Shown piece after piece: positions 1 to 6,410 of a stretch of 42,388 bases of DNA. The notes under the pieces are model-generated. The model searched no databases, was not told the DNA's origin, and saw only the letters and a list, made by a program, of their open reading frames with translations. Source of the DNA: a virus. The stretch spans positions 1 to 42,388 of the IMG/VR virus record IMGVR_UViG_3300045119_000186; one strand, 5' to 3'. The translations under genes and the position numbers were made by a program. The first letter of the stretch is position 1, and every line of letters begins with the position of its first letter.

Positions 1-128
1 ATGATCAGCAGCACCAACCCCACCCCACCAAACGCCTGCGGGCCGTAATACCCACCACGATACCCGTAATACCCCCCGCCAAACCCAAACAACACAATCA
101 GAATAACAATCAGCAACACAAGGTTCAT
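1..128 (-). CDS. Partial left-end copy of the 55-aa membrane peptide
   Basis: This is the first 42 codons of the gene that is complete at 42209-42376. It is cut by the window start because this is the redundant copy of the circle junction. The start codon overlaps the stop codon of the preceding 34-aa gene as ATGA, so the two are probably translationally coupled. In the circular genome it is one gene and should not be counted twice. Confidence 0.8.
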   Translation of the reverse strand, partial: MNLVLLIVILIVLFGFGGGYYGYRGGYYGPQAFGGVGLVLLI

Positions 129-140
129 GACTGCGGCCCC
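1..140. repeat. Left copy of the 140-bp terminal redundancy
   Basis: This segment is identical to the last 140 bases of the window except for one base (C at 14, T at 42262). It shows that the sequence closes into a circle, or that the genome has short direct terminal repeats. The repeat lies inside a small membrane-protein gene, so the gene at the right end continues naturally into the genes at the left end. The single difference changes a Val codon to Met in that protein and looks like population variation. Confidence 0.95.
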
Positions 141-229
141 ATGTACCTTCGGGTCGAGGCGGAGTGGCCACGTCGCTGTCCCAGCCATCTCACTTTGGCG
201 ATCAGTTGCGCCTGCCGCAGCCAGTTCAT
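125..229 (-). CDS. 34-aa basic peptide, unknown
   Basis: This is a very small basic ORF beginning MNWLRQAQL, with several Arg and Lys residues near the C-terminus. It has an excellent Shine-Dalgarno stretch (GGGGGGAGG) about ten bases upstream of the ATG. Its TGA overlaps the ATG of the following membrane-peptide gene. The ribosome-binding site and the coupling are the only support. No family is recognised. It appears to be part of the minus-strand small-gene operon that crosses the circle junction. Confidence 0.5.
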   Translation of the reverse strand: MNWLRQAQLIAKVRWLGQRRGHSASTRRYMGPQS

Positions 230-266
230 TATCGCACACCTCCCCCCTGGATCATAAACCCAATCG

Positions 267-494
267 TCATGCAATCCGACCCCCACGACGCGCAACATTG
301 TCCAGCCGACGAGCCTCATACAAATCCCGCTGCACCCCCTTCGGCAACGTCAACACATACGCCGCCTCATTCGGACCAACGTTATTCACAAACTGAAACG
401 CCGCCGTCGGTTCCTCCCCACTCAACGTCTTATCCAACGCCTCTCGAGCACGCTTACGAAGCTCAGATCGCTGTATATCAGAGTGTGTATACAT
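267..494 (-). CDS. 75-aa hypothetical protein
   Basis: The ORF starts MYTHSDIQ. The N-terminal part is helical and charged (about residues 5-30), and the rest is compact with a basic end. A longer form from 572 adds 26 proline/threonine-rich residues that look non-coding, so the inner ATG is preferred, although no strong ribosome-binding site precedes it. It is the first clear gene of the minus-strand operon that runs leftwards across the junction into the accessory genes. The function is unknown. Confidence 0.5.
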   Translation of the reverse strand: MYTHSDIQRSELRKRAREALDKTLSGEEPTAAFQFVNNVGPNEAAYVLTLPKGVQRDLYEARRLDNVARRGGRIA

Positions 495-602
495 CAGATT
501 TTGCGCCAAAAATTTCGGTGTGAGGGTGGGCGTGGGTGTCAGTCGATGCCGTGTGAAGGGGGGCACCAACACCCCCTCGATCGTGGTGGTGATGCGATGC
601 GG

Positions 603-731
603 CTAGAGCGTTGGTGCTGCTACGTGCATCGTGCTGGTCTGCATCGATGTGGGCTGTGTCGGTTCACTACTCTGTGCCAGCGCGGCGCGCACCCTGATCG
701 GCACTACGTTGAAGCCCCACTGAAGCCCCAT
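603..731 (-). CDS. Possible 42-aa ORF in the long gap
   Basis: The gap between 495 and 858 holds no convincing gene. The best candidate on the minus strand is this 42-codon ORF beginning MGLQWGF, with a Ser/Thr/Pro-rich second half. It has no clear Shine-Dalgarno sequence and resembles nothing I recognise. The region may instead be regulatory, since it contains short dyads. This is a weak call. Confidence 0.25.
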   Translation of the reverse strand: MGLQWGFNVVPIRVRAALAQSSEPTQPTSMQTSTMHVAAPTL

Positions 732-776
732 GTGGTCAGACGTAGCGTAACGCATTGATATCATTGCGATGATCCA

Positions 777-852
777 CTGATTGCCAATCAGGAGCGCATG
801 CTACATCGCTATGTATATACCGCTGTCAGCACATGCAGGTGTAGATACATAG
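777..852. promoter_or_regulatory. Two inverted repeats in a gene-poor gap
   Basis: Positions 777-791 form a 15-bp dyad with 7-bp arms (CTGATTG and CAATCAG around one base). Positions 809-816 (CTATGTAT) and 845-852 (ATACATAG) form an 8-bp inverted repeat around an AT-rich TATATAC stretch. They sit just past the end of the minus-strand gene at 859-1215. They could be an operator or a weak terminator. Neither arm pair is followed by a T tract. Confidence 0.3.
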
Positions 853-858
853 AGCGCG

Positions 859-1215
859 CTATTCCTCGGGCAATGGTGCATCGAGCAAAGAGCCTGATGG
901 TGCATCTTGTGCCTGCGGCTCAATGGTTATTGTGCGCTTTGGCTGTTGCTGCATCTCCTTCGAGATCTGCATTGCAGCTTCAAGATGCAGATGCAGATGC
1001 GTGCCTGGCGGCGACACGATATGAGCTGGCATCACCTTAGCAAGCAGCGTCATGAATGTGGTTGGATTAGCGATGGCTTGCTCGGCCAGATAGCGCACGC
1101 CGCCAACGCGATGTAGGGCTTGCAGCACCATTCCGCGGACATCGGCATTGACGCTATTTGCGCTACCAAGTGGTCGCCCGCCTTGTTTTCTACTTGGCCG
1201 CTCAAGAGTTAACAA
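859..1215 (-). CDS. 118-aa phage protein with a basic N-terminus
   Basis: The N-terminus carries a basic GGRP-type segment (residues 11-20). It is followed by a helical region (about 24-65) of a type common in small phage proteins sometimes annotated as terminase small subunit-like, and then by a low-complexity tail. It starts with TTG and has a GGAACGGAG ribosome-binding site about ten bases upstream. It lies divergently from the operon at 1337-2291 and shares its promoter region. A nucleic-acid-binding role is possible from the basic motif, but I do not recognise a specific family. Confidence 0.6.
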   Translation of the reverse strand: MLTLERPSRKQGGRPLGSANSVNADVRGMVLQALHRVGGVRYLAEQAIANPTTFMTLLAKVMPAHIVSPPGTHLHLHLEAAMQISKEMQQQPKRTITIEPQAQDAPSGSLLDAPLPEE

Positions 1216-1261
1216 CCGCTTACGCTCCGTTCCTATCGGCTAGGTGCCATCACACAAACAT

Positions 1262-1310
1262 TTATCCACATCCACACCTGTTGACACCAATCCACACCTG
1301 TGGTTATATG
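1262..1310 (+). promoter_or_regulatory. Promoter with direct-repeat operators and a DnaA-box match
   Basis: A perfect -35 hexamer TTGACA lies at 1281-1286. TATATG lies at 1305-1310 after an 18-bp spacer and 26 bases before the start codon at 1337. Two copies of the 12-mer ATCCACACCTGT (1270-1281 and 1290-1301) are spaced exactly 20 bp and bracket the -35 element, as expected for an operator. TTATCCACA at 1262-1270 is a perfect match to the consensus DnaA box. The downstream operon encodes a ribbon-helix-helix protein, an obvious candidate for binding the repeats. Confidence 0.6.
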
Positions 1311-1336
1311 TGGTCATCGAAACTGGAGACACCACG

Positions 1337-1612
1337 ATGGCCCTTTACCGCTACTTCGCAGACCTCAACGGAACCGCAGTTCAGCTTTCCAACGTCTACC
1401 ACGACGGTCACATCTCGACCCGCGCAGCCCACTTCATCGGCACGGCGCCGGACGGTTCCAAGATGAACGCCACGCGGAAGATCGAGCGGAAGCGGAACCC
1501 TTCGCAGCACAAGTGCGATGCGCGTTGCCTGAACGCGACTGGGTTTCTGTGTGAGTGCAGTTGCGGTGGCAAGAACCACGGTGCTGGGCAGTTCATGTGC
1601 GAGGCGGCGTGA
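1337..1612 (+). CDS. 91-aa Cys-rich phage protein
   Basis: The N-terminal half looks like a small beta-rich domain. The C-terminal half has a tight cysteine/histidine cluster (KCDARC, then CECSCGGKNHG near residues 60-85) that should bind zinc. Proteins with this CECSCGG-NHG signature are common small hypothetical proteins in phages. The ATG at 1337 follows a CTGGAGAC ribosome-binding site; an upstream in-frame ATG at 1244 would place the promoter inside the gene. It is the first gene of a four-gene plus-strand operon. The function is unknown. Confidence 0.75.
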   Translation: MALYRYFADLNGTAVQLSNVYHDGHISTRAAHFIGTAPDGSKMNATRKIERKRNPSQHKCDARCLNATGFLCECSCGGKNHGAGQFMCEAA

Positions 1613-1636
1613 GGTGTCCGGATGGAGGGTTGAGCG

Positions 1637-1894
1637 ATGACCGACCAACTGAGCCTCGGCCGTGCCGCCAGCTTTGCTGAGTTCGCTGCCAAGCTGCGGG
1701 CGTTTGCTGATCGTCAGGAGGCGAAGGCGCCGGGCCGGATGGATCACGTCACGGGTCCAGTGTTGCAAGCTGCTGCTTTCGCTGAGACTGCATCGGCGGC
1801 TTACGCGGCTGGCGACACGGATGCTGCGAAGGCGGCCCGCGCTGAATACAGCACGATCCTTGCTGCGAATTCGTTCCTGAACGGAGTTGCGTGA
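1637..1894 (+). CDS. 85-aa hypothetical protein
   Basis: This is an alanine-rich helical protein with no cysteines and no membrane segment. It begins MTDQLSLG and is the second gene of the operon. Its TGA overlaps the ATG of the ribbon-helix-helix gene (TGATG), so the two are probably translated in a coupled way. The family is not recognised. The coding call rests on operon position, tight junctions and codon use like the neighbours. Confidence 0.7.
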   Translation: MTDQLSLGRAASFAEFAAKLRAFADRQEAKAPGRMDHVTGPVLQAAAFAETASAAYAAGDTDAAKAARAEYSTILAANSFLNGVA

Positions 1895-2064
1895 TGAGTG
1901 AGGCATTACCGCCGGCGGCTACGGCGAACACCCGGATCACGATCTACGTGTCGGGGGAGTTGGACCAACGGATACGGGCTGCGGCTGACGAGGCTGGGCA
2001 GTCGTTGAGTGTGTGGATGGTTCGGGCGGCGCGAGCGGCGCTGCGTGAGCAGGAGCGCGAGTGA
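1894..2064 (+). CDS. Ribbon-helix-helix DNA-binding protein (56 aa)
   Basis: After a short tail, residues 14-20 form the beta strand (TRITIYV). Two helices follow (ELDQRIRAAADEAG and LSVWMVRAARAAL), which is the CopG/Arc-type ribbon-helix-helix fold; the length also fits. Such proteins dimerise through the strand and bind short repeated operators, usually in their own promoter. The 12-bp direct repeats around the -35 box at 1281 are the natural candidate site. The gene is joined to both neighbours by TGATG overlaps. An antitoxin role is possible in principle, but no toxin is recognisable next to it. Confidence 0.8.
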   Translation: MSEALPPAATANTRITIYVSGELDQRIRAAADEAGQSLSVWMVRAARAALREQERE

Positions 2065-2291
2065 TGCTGGAACCGTCGTTGGCGATGTTGCAGGTGCTGA
2101 TGGAGCGGATGCTGGAGCAGCAGGGGGACGTTACGGGCCGCCTGGTTGGCATTGAGCGTCGGCTGGAGCGGGTTGAGCGGGCGGTGTTGGCTGGCCAGCG
2201 GCTACTTCTCGGCCGCACTGAGACTGACACGGACATTCAGCATGCGCTGGACGCGATCACGCGCTGTGTTGAGGCGTTGGAGGCTGGCTAG
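2064..2291 (+). CDS. 75-aa coiled-coil protein
   Basis: The ORF starts at the ATG that overlaps the stop of the ribbon-helix-helix gene. The sequence is a long amphipathic helix (about residues 3-55) with heptad-like Leu/Met spacing and repeated Glu/Arg pairs, so it probably forms a coiled coil. No membrane segment is present. It ends the operon and overlaps the tail of the convergent NusG-like gene by four bases. No specific family is recognised. Confidence 0.65.
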   Translation: MLEPSLAMLQVLMERMLEQQGDVTGRLVGIERRLERVERAVLAGQRLLLGRTETDTDIQHALDAITRCVEALEAG

Positions 2292-2875
2292 TAGTCCTGA
2301 CGTTCGGCGAGTGCGTCGAACGGGTAGACGACTTCGCGGAGTTGTCCGAGGAAGAGGATGCCGACGGTGGCGTTTTCCTCCCGCAGTGCGATTACCACCC
2401 CTGGCAGCCCACTGAACGGCCCCACGCGAGGCGCCACAGCGTCGCCCAGGTGCCAATGGCTGGTTTCTGATGGTTGGGTAGCGGCCAGCTCCTGAACGGC
2501 CTGTAGCCTCACCACAGCCTCGCTGTTGGCATACTGGATCCCTTTGCCGCCGATGAGGTTGGCGCGGATGCCTGGGCAGAAGCGGATTGGGCGCCATGGG
2601 TCTGGTGGGTTGTGTTGGCAGAAGATGTAACCGGGGAACAGCGGGCGTTCCACCAATCGGGTGATGGTTGGCAATGAGCGATCCCGGACCTTGGCGAGAT
2701 AGCGTGGCAGGAAAGGGTTGTAGCCGCGTTGTTGGAGGTTCTGCTCGGCCCAGGCTTCGGCTTTCGGGTAGGTTGCGAGGACGGCCCAGCGAAGGTGTTC
2801 CACGCGAATGCACGCCGGGTCGGCCGCGGCAGGTTGTGTAGCTACGCACTGCGGCTGGCTGGCGTCAAGCGGCAT
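2288..2875 (-). CDS. NusG/RfaH-like transcription factor
   Basis: About residues 27-110 match the NusG N-terminal domain: WAVLATYP near the start, then a helix, NPFLPRYL, and the typical RPLFPGYIFC strand. The C-terminal part (LGDAVAPRVGPFSGLPGVV) is a KOW-type domain. NusG-family proteins bind RNA polymerase and alter pausing and termination. The likely start is the ATG at 2875, which overlaps the upstream stop by 11 bases; a start at 2956 would overlap by 92. It is the last gene of the early minus-strand operon. It may act as a phage antiterminator; that is inference. Confidence 0.85.
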   Translation of the reverse strand: MPLDASQPQCVATQPAAADPACIRVEHLRWAVLATYPKAEAWAEQNLQQRGYNPFLPRYLAKVRDRSLPTITRLVERPLFPGYIFCQHNPPDPWRPIRFCPGIRANLIGGKGIQYANSEAVVRLQAVQELAATQPSETSHWHLGDAVAPRVGPFSGLPGVVIALREENATVGILFLGQLREVVYPFDALAERQDY

Positions 2876-3407
2876 CGGTTGGGCCCCGGCGGACTTGGGC
2901 GTTGATCTCGGCGGCGGCGGCGCGGAGTTTGGCGCGTTCTGGTGGTTCGGCGACATCCTTGAGCCATTCCGGCGGTATCAGGCCGAGGTGGTGTGGAGCG
3001 TTTTTGGCCAGAGCGTGGGCCAGGATGCCGCGCCAACCTGGCGCTATGATACCCTCCAAGGCGCGGACTTTTGCCCGCACCTGGGCTGCTGTGATGCCTT
3101 CCCAGCTTTCACGGTCTTCGCGGTCACGCCCGGCCTGAACCGCGCTGGCCGATTGGTCGGTTTCGATGGCGTGCAACGGAGGCCGGTGGGCCTTCCACCA
3201 GTCAGCGAGATGGCCGCGCAATTCGGCGTAGGACGGGGCGAACCTGCACTTGGTGGCGACGGCATCGAGGCTGTCGAGGCAGAACGCGGCGTCGGGAAAG
3301 TCGGCAAGCATTGGCAGCATATCCGCGAGTGCCTTGGCTGCTCGTGTTGCGTCCATTGGCGCCACGAGTTTGGCGAGCATGGCGGCCCATTGCTGGCGGT
3401 TTTTCAT
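2865..3407 (-). CDS. Replication-associated protein, possible helicase loader
   Basis: This 180-aa protein directly follows the O-like initiator, with an ATGA overlap and a GGAGGG ribosome-binding site. It is mostly helical. A central segment (FAPSYAELRGHLADWW, about residues 56-72) resembles sequences seen in alphaproteobacterial phage replication proteins. In lambdoid phages the gene after O encodes the helicase loader P, so the position suggests that job. No ATPase motif is visible. Function by position only. Confidence 0.6.
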   Translation of the reverse strand: MKNRQQWAAMLAKLVAPMDATRAAKALADMLPMLADFPDAAFCLDSLDAVATKCRFAPSYAELRGHLADWWKAHRPPLHAIETDQSASAVQAGRDREDRESWEGITAAQVRAKVRALEGIIAPGWRGILAHALAKNAPHHLGLIPPEWLKDVAEPPERAKLRAAAAEINAQVRRGPTDAA

Positions 3408-4255
3408 TGCAGCAGCCCTCCGGGTGAACGGAAGTCCTCGGGGCTGAGGCCGGCGGCGCGCAGCACGGGGTCGAAGCTGTCGACCGCATCGAGCCAGCGG
3501 CCTTCACGGAGCCAGGTCGTTGGGTGAGGCTGGTATTGGGGGTTGGGGCTGAAGGGGTAGGCGGCGACGGCGGTGATGATGTCGTCGGCTTTGTTACCGC
3601 GATTAACAGCGGCGGCGAACGCCTTGGCGGCGACGAGACGGCCGACCTTCCTGGGATAGAGTTGCCAAAACGCATCGAAATCAGCCGGGTCAGACACACG
3701 GCCCCCCTCGGCACGAGGGGGGATTGGGGGGTGTTCTTCCTTTCTTTCTTCCTTACTTGGGTCTTTCTTAGGTTCTGCGGACACTGTGTCCGGTTCGATG
3801 CGCAGAATGTCCGGTTCGAGGGTCTGAACCGGACCTGGTATCCGGTATGCAGGCACGATCTTATCGGACGCCTTGTCCGGTTTGGGGTCTATACCGGCTA
3901 TCGTGTCCGGTAAGTGATCGGACACAGCGTCCGGTTCGGTTGGTGTAACCGGACGCTGTGTCCGGTTTATTGGCGGCTCATCGGCTGAGCCATTGCCACG
4001 CACGAGGTGGTATTCACGGAGGTGGCCGCGCTTGCCGAGACTGATCACGCCTAACTTCTCTAACGCGATTGCCACCCTGCGGATGGAGCGTTCATCCAAC
4101 CCGGTGGCATCCGCCAGCGTCTGCTGACCCGCCCAGCAATCCCCTTCGGGGTTGGCATAGTCAGCAATCGCGATCAGCAGCATACGCTCACTGACCGATA
4201 GCTTCAACGCGCGGCCACGAGCCATCGCCCACGCAAAAGCAGGGACGCCGCTCAT
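3404..4255 (-). CDS. O-like replication initiator
   Basis: Residues about 18-80 form a winged helix-turn-helix domain (LSVSERMLLIAIADYA, then QQTLADATGLDERSIRR), as in many phage replication initiators. A long Pro/Asp-rich linker (about 95-190) follows. A C-terminal domain beginning FDAFWQLYPRKVGR and ending HPTTWLREGRW is typical of phage O-type and DnaD-like replication proteins. The start at 4255 overlaps the upstream stop as ATGA. The linker-coding DNA carries a dense cluster of repeated TGTCCGGTT boxes, the same placement as the lambda origin inside gene O. The protein probably binds these repeats. Confidence 0.8.
   Translation of the reverse strand: MSGVPAFAWAMARGRALKLSVSERMLLIAIADYANPEGDCWAGQQTLADATGLDERSIRRVAIALEKLGVISLGKRGHLREYHLVRGNGSADEPPINRTQRPVTPTEPDAVSDHLPDTIAGIDPKPDKASDKIVPAYRIPGPVQTLEPDILRIEPDTVSAEPKKDPSKEERKEEHPPIPPRAEGGRVSDPADFDAFWQLYPRKVGRLVAAKAFAAAVNRGNKADDIITAVAAYPFSPNPQYQPHPTTWLREGRWLDAVDSFDPVLRAAGLSPEDFRSPGGLLQ
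3786..3968. other. Putative replication origin: iterons inside the initiator gene
   Basis: About ten copies of TGTCCGGTT or close variants occur in both orientations within 180 bp. The clearest are at 3787, 3808, 3874, 3904, 3928 and 3959 in direct orientation, and 3826 and 3947 inverted. The first two are spaced 21 bp apart. A low-GC, pyrimidine-rich stretch (3734-3772) adjoins the cluster on one side and could be the unwinding element. Iterons within the initiator's linker region are the hallmark of lambdoid origins. Assignment is by pattern. Confidence 0.65.
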
Positions 4256-4731
4256 GACAGCCGCTCCCCGTCCCATGCCATGGCGTCACATACGTGCCGC
4301 AACATCGATAGCTTTGGGTCGTCCGATCGGACAATCGGAAGAACTATCGGGTCGTCATAAAACAGATTGTGGGACGAACCGCGGGTCATACGATCCTTCT
4401 GAGATGCCCCGACAACGTCAGCCAACGACCTGCATTGACGGATAACCGCGCCGATACTGTAAATCTTCGGCTTGATCTCCCACACGACATATCTGCGCTT
4501 TTTAGCAGTCTCATACTGCGGTTTTTCCCACAGTTCGACAATATCGCCCCATGCCACGATGTGACCGCGCACGTAGAACGGGCTCTCGAAGTACATGCCG
4601 ATGCGGTCTTCGTAGCCGTTCATCCCACGAACGACAGGATTGCCCTGCAGGTGATCAAACACCGCGATCTGCATCTCGTCGTGCCCTGCGTCGCGGTCGC
4701 GCGCGTCGTCATGCCATCCGCTCGGGGTCAT
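4252..4731 (-). CDS. 159-aa protein, possible nuclease-like
   Basis: The ORF starts at the ATG that overlaps the upstream stop (ATGA). The middle has VVWEIKPKIYSIGAVIRQCR (about residues 82-101). This E-x-K strand followed by a helix is reminiscent of PD-(D/E)XK endonucleases, with acidic residues upstream (GYEDRIG, GDIVEL). The C-terminal part mentions no further motif. It lies in the replication operon just before the O-like gene. The nuclease idea is tentative because the overall fold cannot be judged by eye. Confidence 0.55.
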   Translation of the reverse strand: MTPSGWHDDARDRDAGHDEMQIAVFDHLQGNPVVRGMNGYEDRIGMYFESPFYVRGHIVAWGDIVELWEKPQYETAKKRRYVVWEIKPKIYSIGAVIRQCRSLADVVGASQKDRMTRGSSHNLFYDDPIVLPIVRSDDPKLSMLRHVCDAMAWDGERLS

Positions 4732-4988
4732 GGCGCAACCCTCCCGGCGGTCACGACGTAGACGCGCCGATCGCCCCATGTGCCTCGCGTCTCGGTTTGA
4801 ATTCCCGCCTCGGCCAGCACCCGGCGCATCTGGCGAGCGCCCTCTCCTGGGCTGATGTGCAGGAACCGCCCCATCCAAGCGGCCGATGGAATGCGGCACC
4901 CAGGCCGCAATCGGGGCAATATCCACCGCTCGATCTTGGCCCGATGGGCCAGGCCCTCGCGACGATTGCGTGAATAGACGGGGAGCAT
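4728..4988 (-). CDS. 86-aa basic protein, possible winged helix
   Basis: The ORF starts MLPVYSRN at 4988, eight bases after an AAGAGGT ribosome-binding site. It overlaps the next gene by ATGA. The protein is Arg-rich. A central helix pair (GEGARQMRRVLAEAGI) is followed by strands (RRVYVVTAGRV), which is compatible with a small winged-helix DNA-binding protein. No family is recognised. It lies in the early operon between a metal-binding small protein and the putative nuclease. Confidence 0.6.
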   Translation of the reverse strand: MLPVYSRNRREGLAHRAKIERWILPRLRPGCRIPSAAWMGRFLHISPGEGARQMRRVLAEAGIQTETRGTWGDRRVYVVTAGRVAP

Positions 4989-5145
4989 CAGGCACACCTC
5001 TTGCGTTGCGGCAACTGGCGTGCTGAAAAGGGGCTGTCAGGTCCCGTTTGCACACCCGTTCGCCGGGTTGATAGATACAGTTCGCCCCGGTTCCCGCCGG
5101 GGCGTTCTCGTTTGTGGCACGGAATGCGTTGAGTCGGAAGGTCAT
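4988..5145 (-). other. Ambiguous small reading frame, possible frameshift
   Basis: A start at 5145 (MTFRLNAF) has a textbook GGGAGGT ribosome-binding site seven bases upstream and an ATGA overlap with the preceding gene, so translation very probably begins here. The frame, however, has no stop until 4252 and would run through the 4728-4988 gene in another frame. A neighbouring frame ends exactly at 4988, one base into the next start (TGATG). Either a slip into that frame ends a peptide of about 50 residues, or a sequence error hides the stop. The peptide has no known family. Confidence 0.4.
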
Positions 5146-5369
5146 CGCGGCACCTCCCAGTACCGACCATCAGGCCCGCACAGATCAAACACATTCAGCC
5201 GACGGCAGGTCTGACAGGCCAGTTGCTTCTGGGCCTCGGCAACGCCGGTCACTAGGTCAGACTCTCCCGGCAGGTAAGATGTGGGATGCGCGCAAGTCGC
5301 CTCGTAGCGACGCCGCTCCAGATTGTTGTCCGGCCACTCGATCCAGCGGCAGTCTTTGCACAGCTTCAT
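5142..5369 (-). CDS. 75-aa putative zinc-binding protein
   Basis: Four cysteine groups are spread through the protein: CKDC at the start (residues 4-7), CAHP in the middle, CQTC near residue 53 and DLCG near the end. This looks like a small treble-clef or rubredoxin-type metal site. Such MKLCKDCRW proteins are frequent unnamed small phage proteins. The stop overlaps the next start as ATGA. It lies three bases after the end of the DUF3102-like gene. The role is unknown. Confidence 0.7.
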   Translation of the reverse strand: MKLCKDCRWIEWPDNNLERRRYEATCAHPTSYLPGESDLVTGVAEAQKQLACQTCRRLNVFDLCGPDGRYWEVPR

Positions 5370-5373
5370 GGCT

Positions 5374-6336
5374 TCAGGCTTTCGCCCTTCTGCGTGCCAG
5401 CATTTCTTCCAGCGTCCTCGGCAATGTGCCCGTCAACTCCTTCTTGGCTACATCTTCAAAATGGTCGCTGACCATTTTTGGCCGGTATTGGGTGAACAGC
5501 CGGAACGCGTCGGCGCGTTGTTCGTCGGAGCGGCTTGCTGCGGTATCCGGATGCAGGCAGCGCATGATCGTATTGTATTCGCTCCTGCGCATGACGGAGT
5601 GCGGCCACGAGGCGAATAGCTTCTCCATCTTGTCCAACCTGGCCTCGTAGAAGTCGGCGCCGGTGTCCGCTTTCCACTTCTTGATCCAGGCATCGTACAT
5701 GTCCGCTGCCTGTTGCCTGATCCAGTAGTGGAACTCCTCGATCTCCTTCTTGCGCCGCTTCTTGTCGGCCTGTGGCATGTGGCGGATGTAGACCAGGGTT
5801 TCTTCCTCAAGTGGCCGGATGGCTTCCAGCAGCCGTGCGCGCTCTGTAGCCTTTGCCTCCAGCGCCGCCTCAGCCTCGCGCGTTGTGAACACAGCCCGGA
5901 CCGGGGTGCCGCTGGTGCCTGCCTCCTCAGCGACAGCTTCGTGCGTCAGCTCCTCGCCGGCTGCCTTGCGGCGGTCGTAGGCCGCGAAGGCCCTGGCTCG
6001 GGCGGCGTTTGGCTTCGTCTTACCAGCGCTGGTAAGACGGTAATCGTGAGTGTGGATGAGCCGCAGTGATCGGCGTTTCGTTGCCGCTAGCACCTCCCGG
6101 CAGCGCGACGCGTCGCGTCCAATCAGGATCGCAGCAGCGCGATCCTGAGGGCTCAGTTTGAGCTGGTTGGAATCGCACCATTTGCCGAACCCGGCGTTGT
6201 CTGGGAACTGCTCGCGAGCGGCTGCCAGGTGCAGGCAAAGATTGATGGTACCAACAGTCCACTCCTGACTGCCCTGCTCGCGGCGTGCGATGTCCACCCG
6301 TATTTCTTGAGCCAATATGTCCAAGCTGTCATTCAT
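5374..6336 (-). CDS. DUF3102-like DNA-associated protein
   Basis: This is a 320-aa protein. The N-terminal 70 residues (LAQEIRVDIARR, then FGKWCD, then DRAAAILIGRDAS) resemble DUF3102-type helical domains found in phage and plasmid proteins, some of which look like ParB-type helix-turn-helix regions. A long charged helical segment follows (about 150-230), then a J-domain-like stretch with CLHPDT (about 268-285), and a C-terminal LEEMLARRR tail. The ATG has a GGAGA ribosome-binding site. One perfect 24-bp palindrome lies directly upstream and a second with the same arms lies inside the coding sequence. It may bind them; that is inference. Confidence 0.65.
   Translation of the reverse strand: MNDSLDILAQEIRVDIARREQGSQEWTVGTINLCLHLAAAREQFPDNAGFGKWCDSNQLKLSPQDRAAAILIGRDASRCREVLAATKRRSLRLIHTHDYRLTSAGKTKPNAARARAFAAYDRRKAAGEELTHEAVAEEAGTSGTPVRAVFTTREAEAALEAKATERARLLEAIRPLEEETLVYIRHMPQADKKRRKKEIEEFHYWIRQQAADMYDAWIKKWKADTGADFYEARLDKMEKLFASWPHSVMRRSEYNTIMRCLHPDTAASRSDEQRADAFRLFTQYRPKMVSDHFEDVAKKELTGTLPRTLEEMLARRRAKA
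6016..6039. promoter_or_regulatory. Perfect 24-bp palindrome inside the DUF3102-like gene
   Basis: CGTCTTAC, an 8-bp self-complementary core CAGCGCTG, then GTAAGACG. It encodes RLTSAGKT in frame. The arms are identical to those of the palindrome at 6350-6373 while the core differs, so the arms are probably what is recognised. Confidence 0.6.
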
Positions 6337-6349
6337 GATCGTCTCCAGG

Positions 6350-6373
6350 CGTCTTACTCACGTGAGTAAGACG
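6350..6373. promoter_or_regulatory. Perfect 24-bp palindrome upstream of the DUF3102-like gene
   Basis: CGTCTTAC, core TCACGTGA, then GTAAGACG. It sits just upstream of the GGAGAC ribosome-binding site of the gene starting at 6336. It could be an operator or a parS-like site; the core contains CACGTG, as parS does. In RNA it would form a hairpin without a loop and with no following T tract, so a terminator role is less likely. Confidence 0.65.
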
Positions 6374-6410
6374 AAATGGGCGGCCCCACGAAGAGCCGCC
6401 CTGAGTTTCA

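Noticed and set aside
1262-1270. Perfect DnaA box as the phage replication origin
   Set aside because: It is a single box overlapping promoter operators, while the iteron cluster inside the O-like gene is a far better origin candidate.
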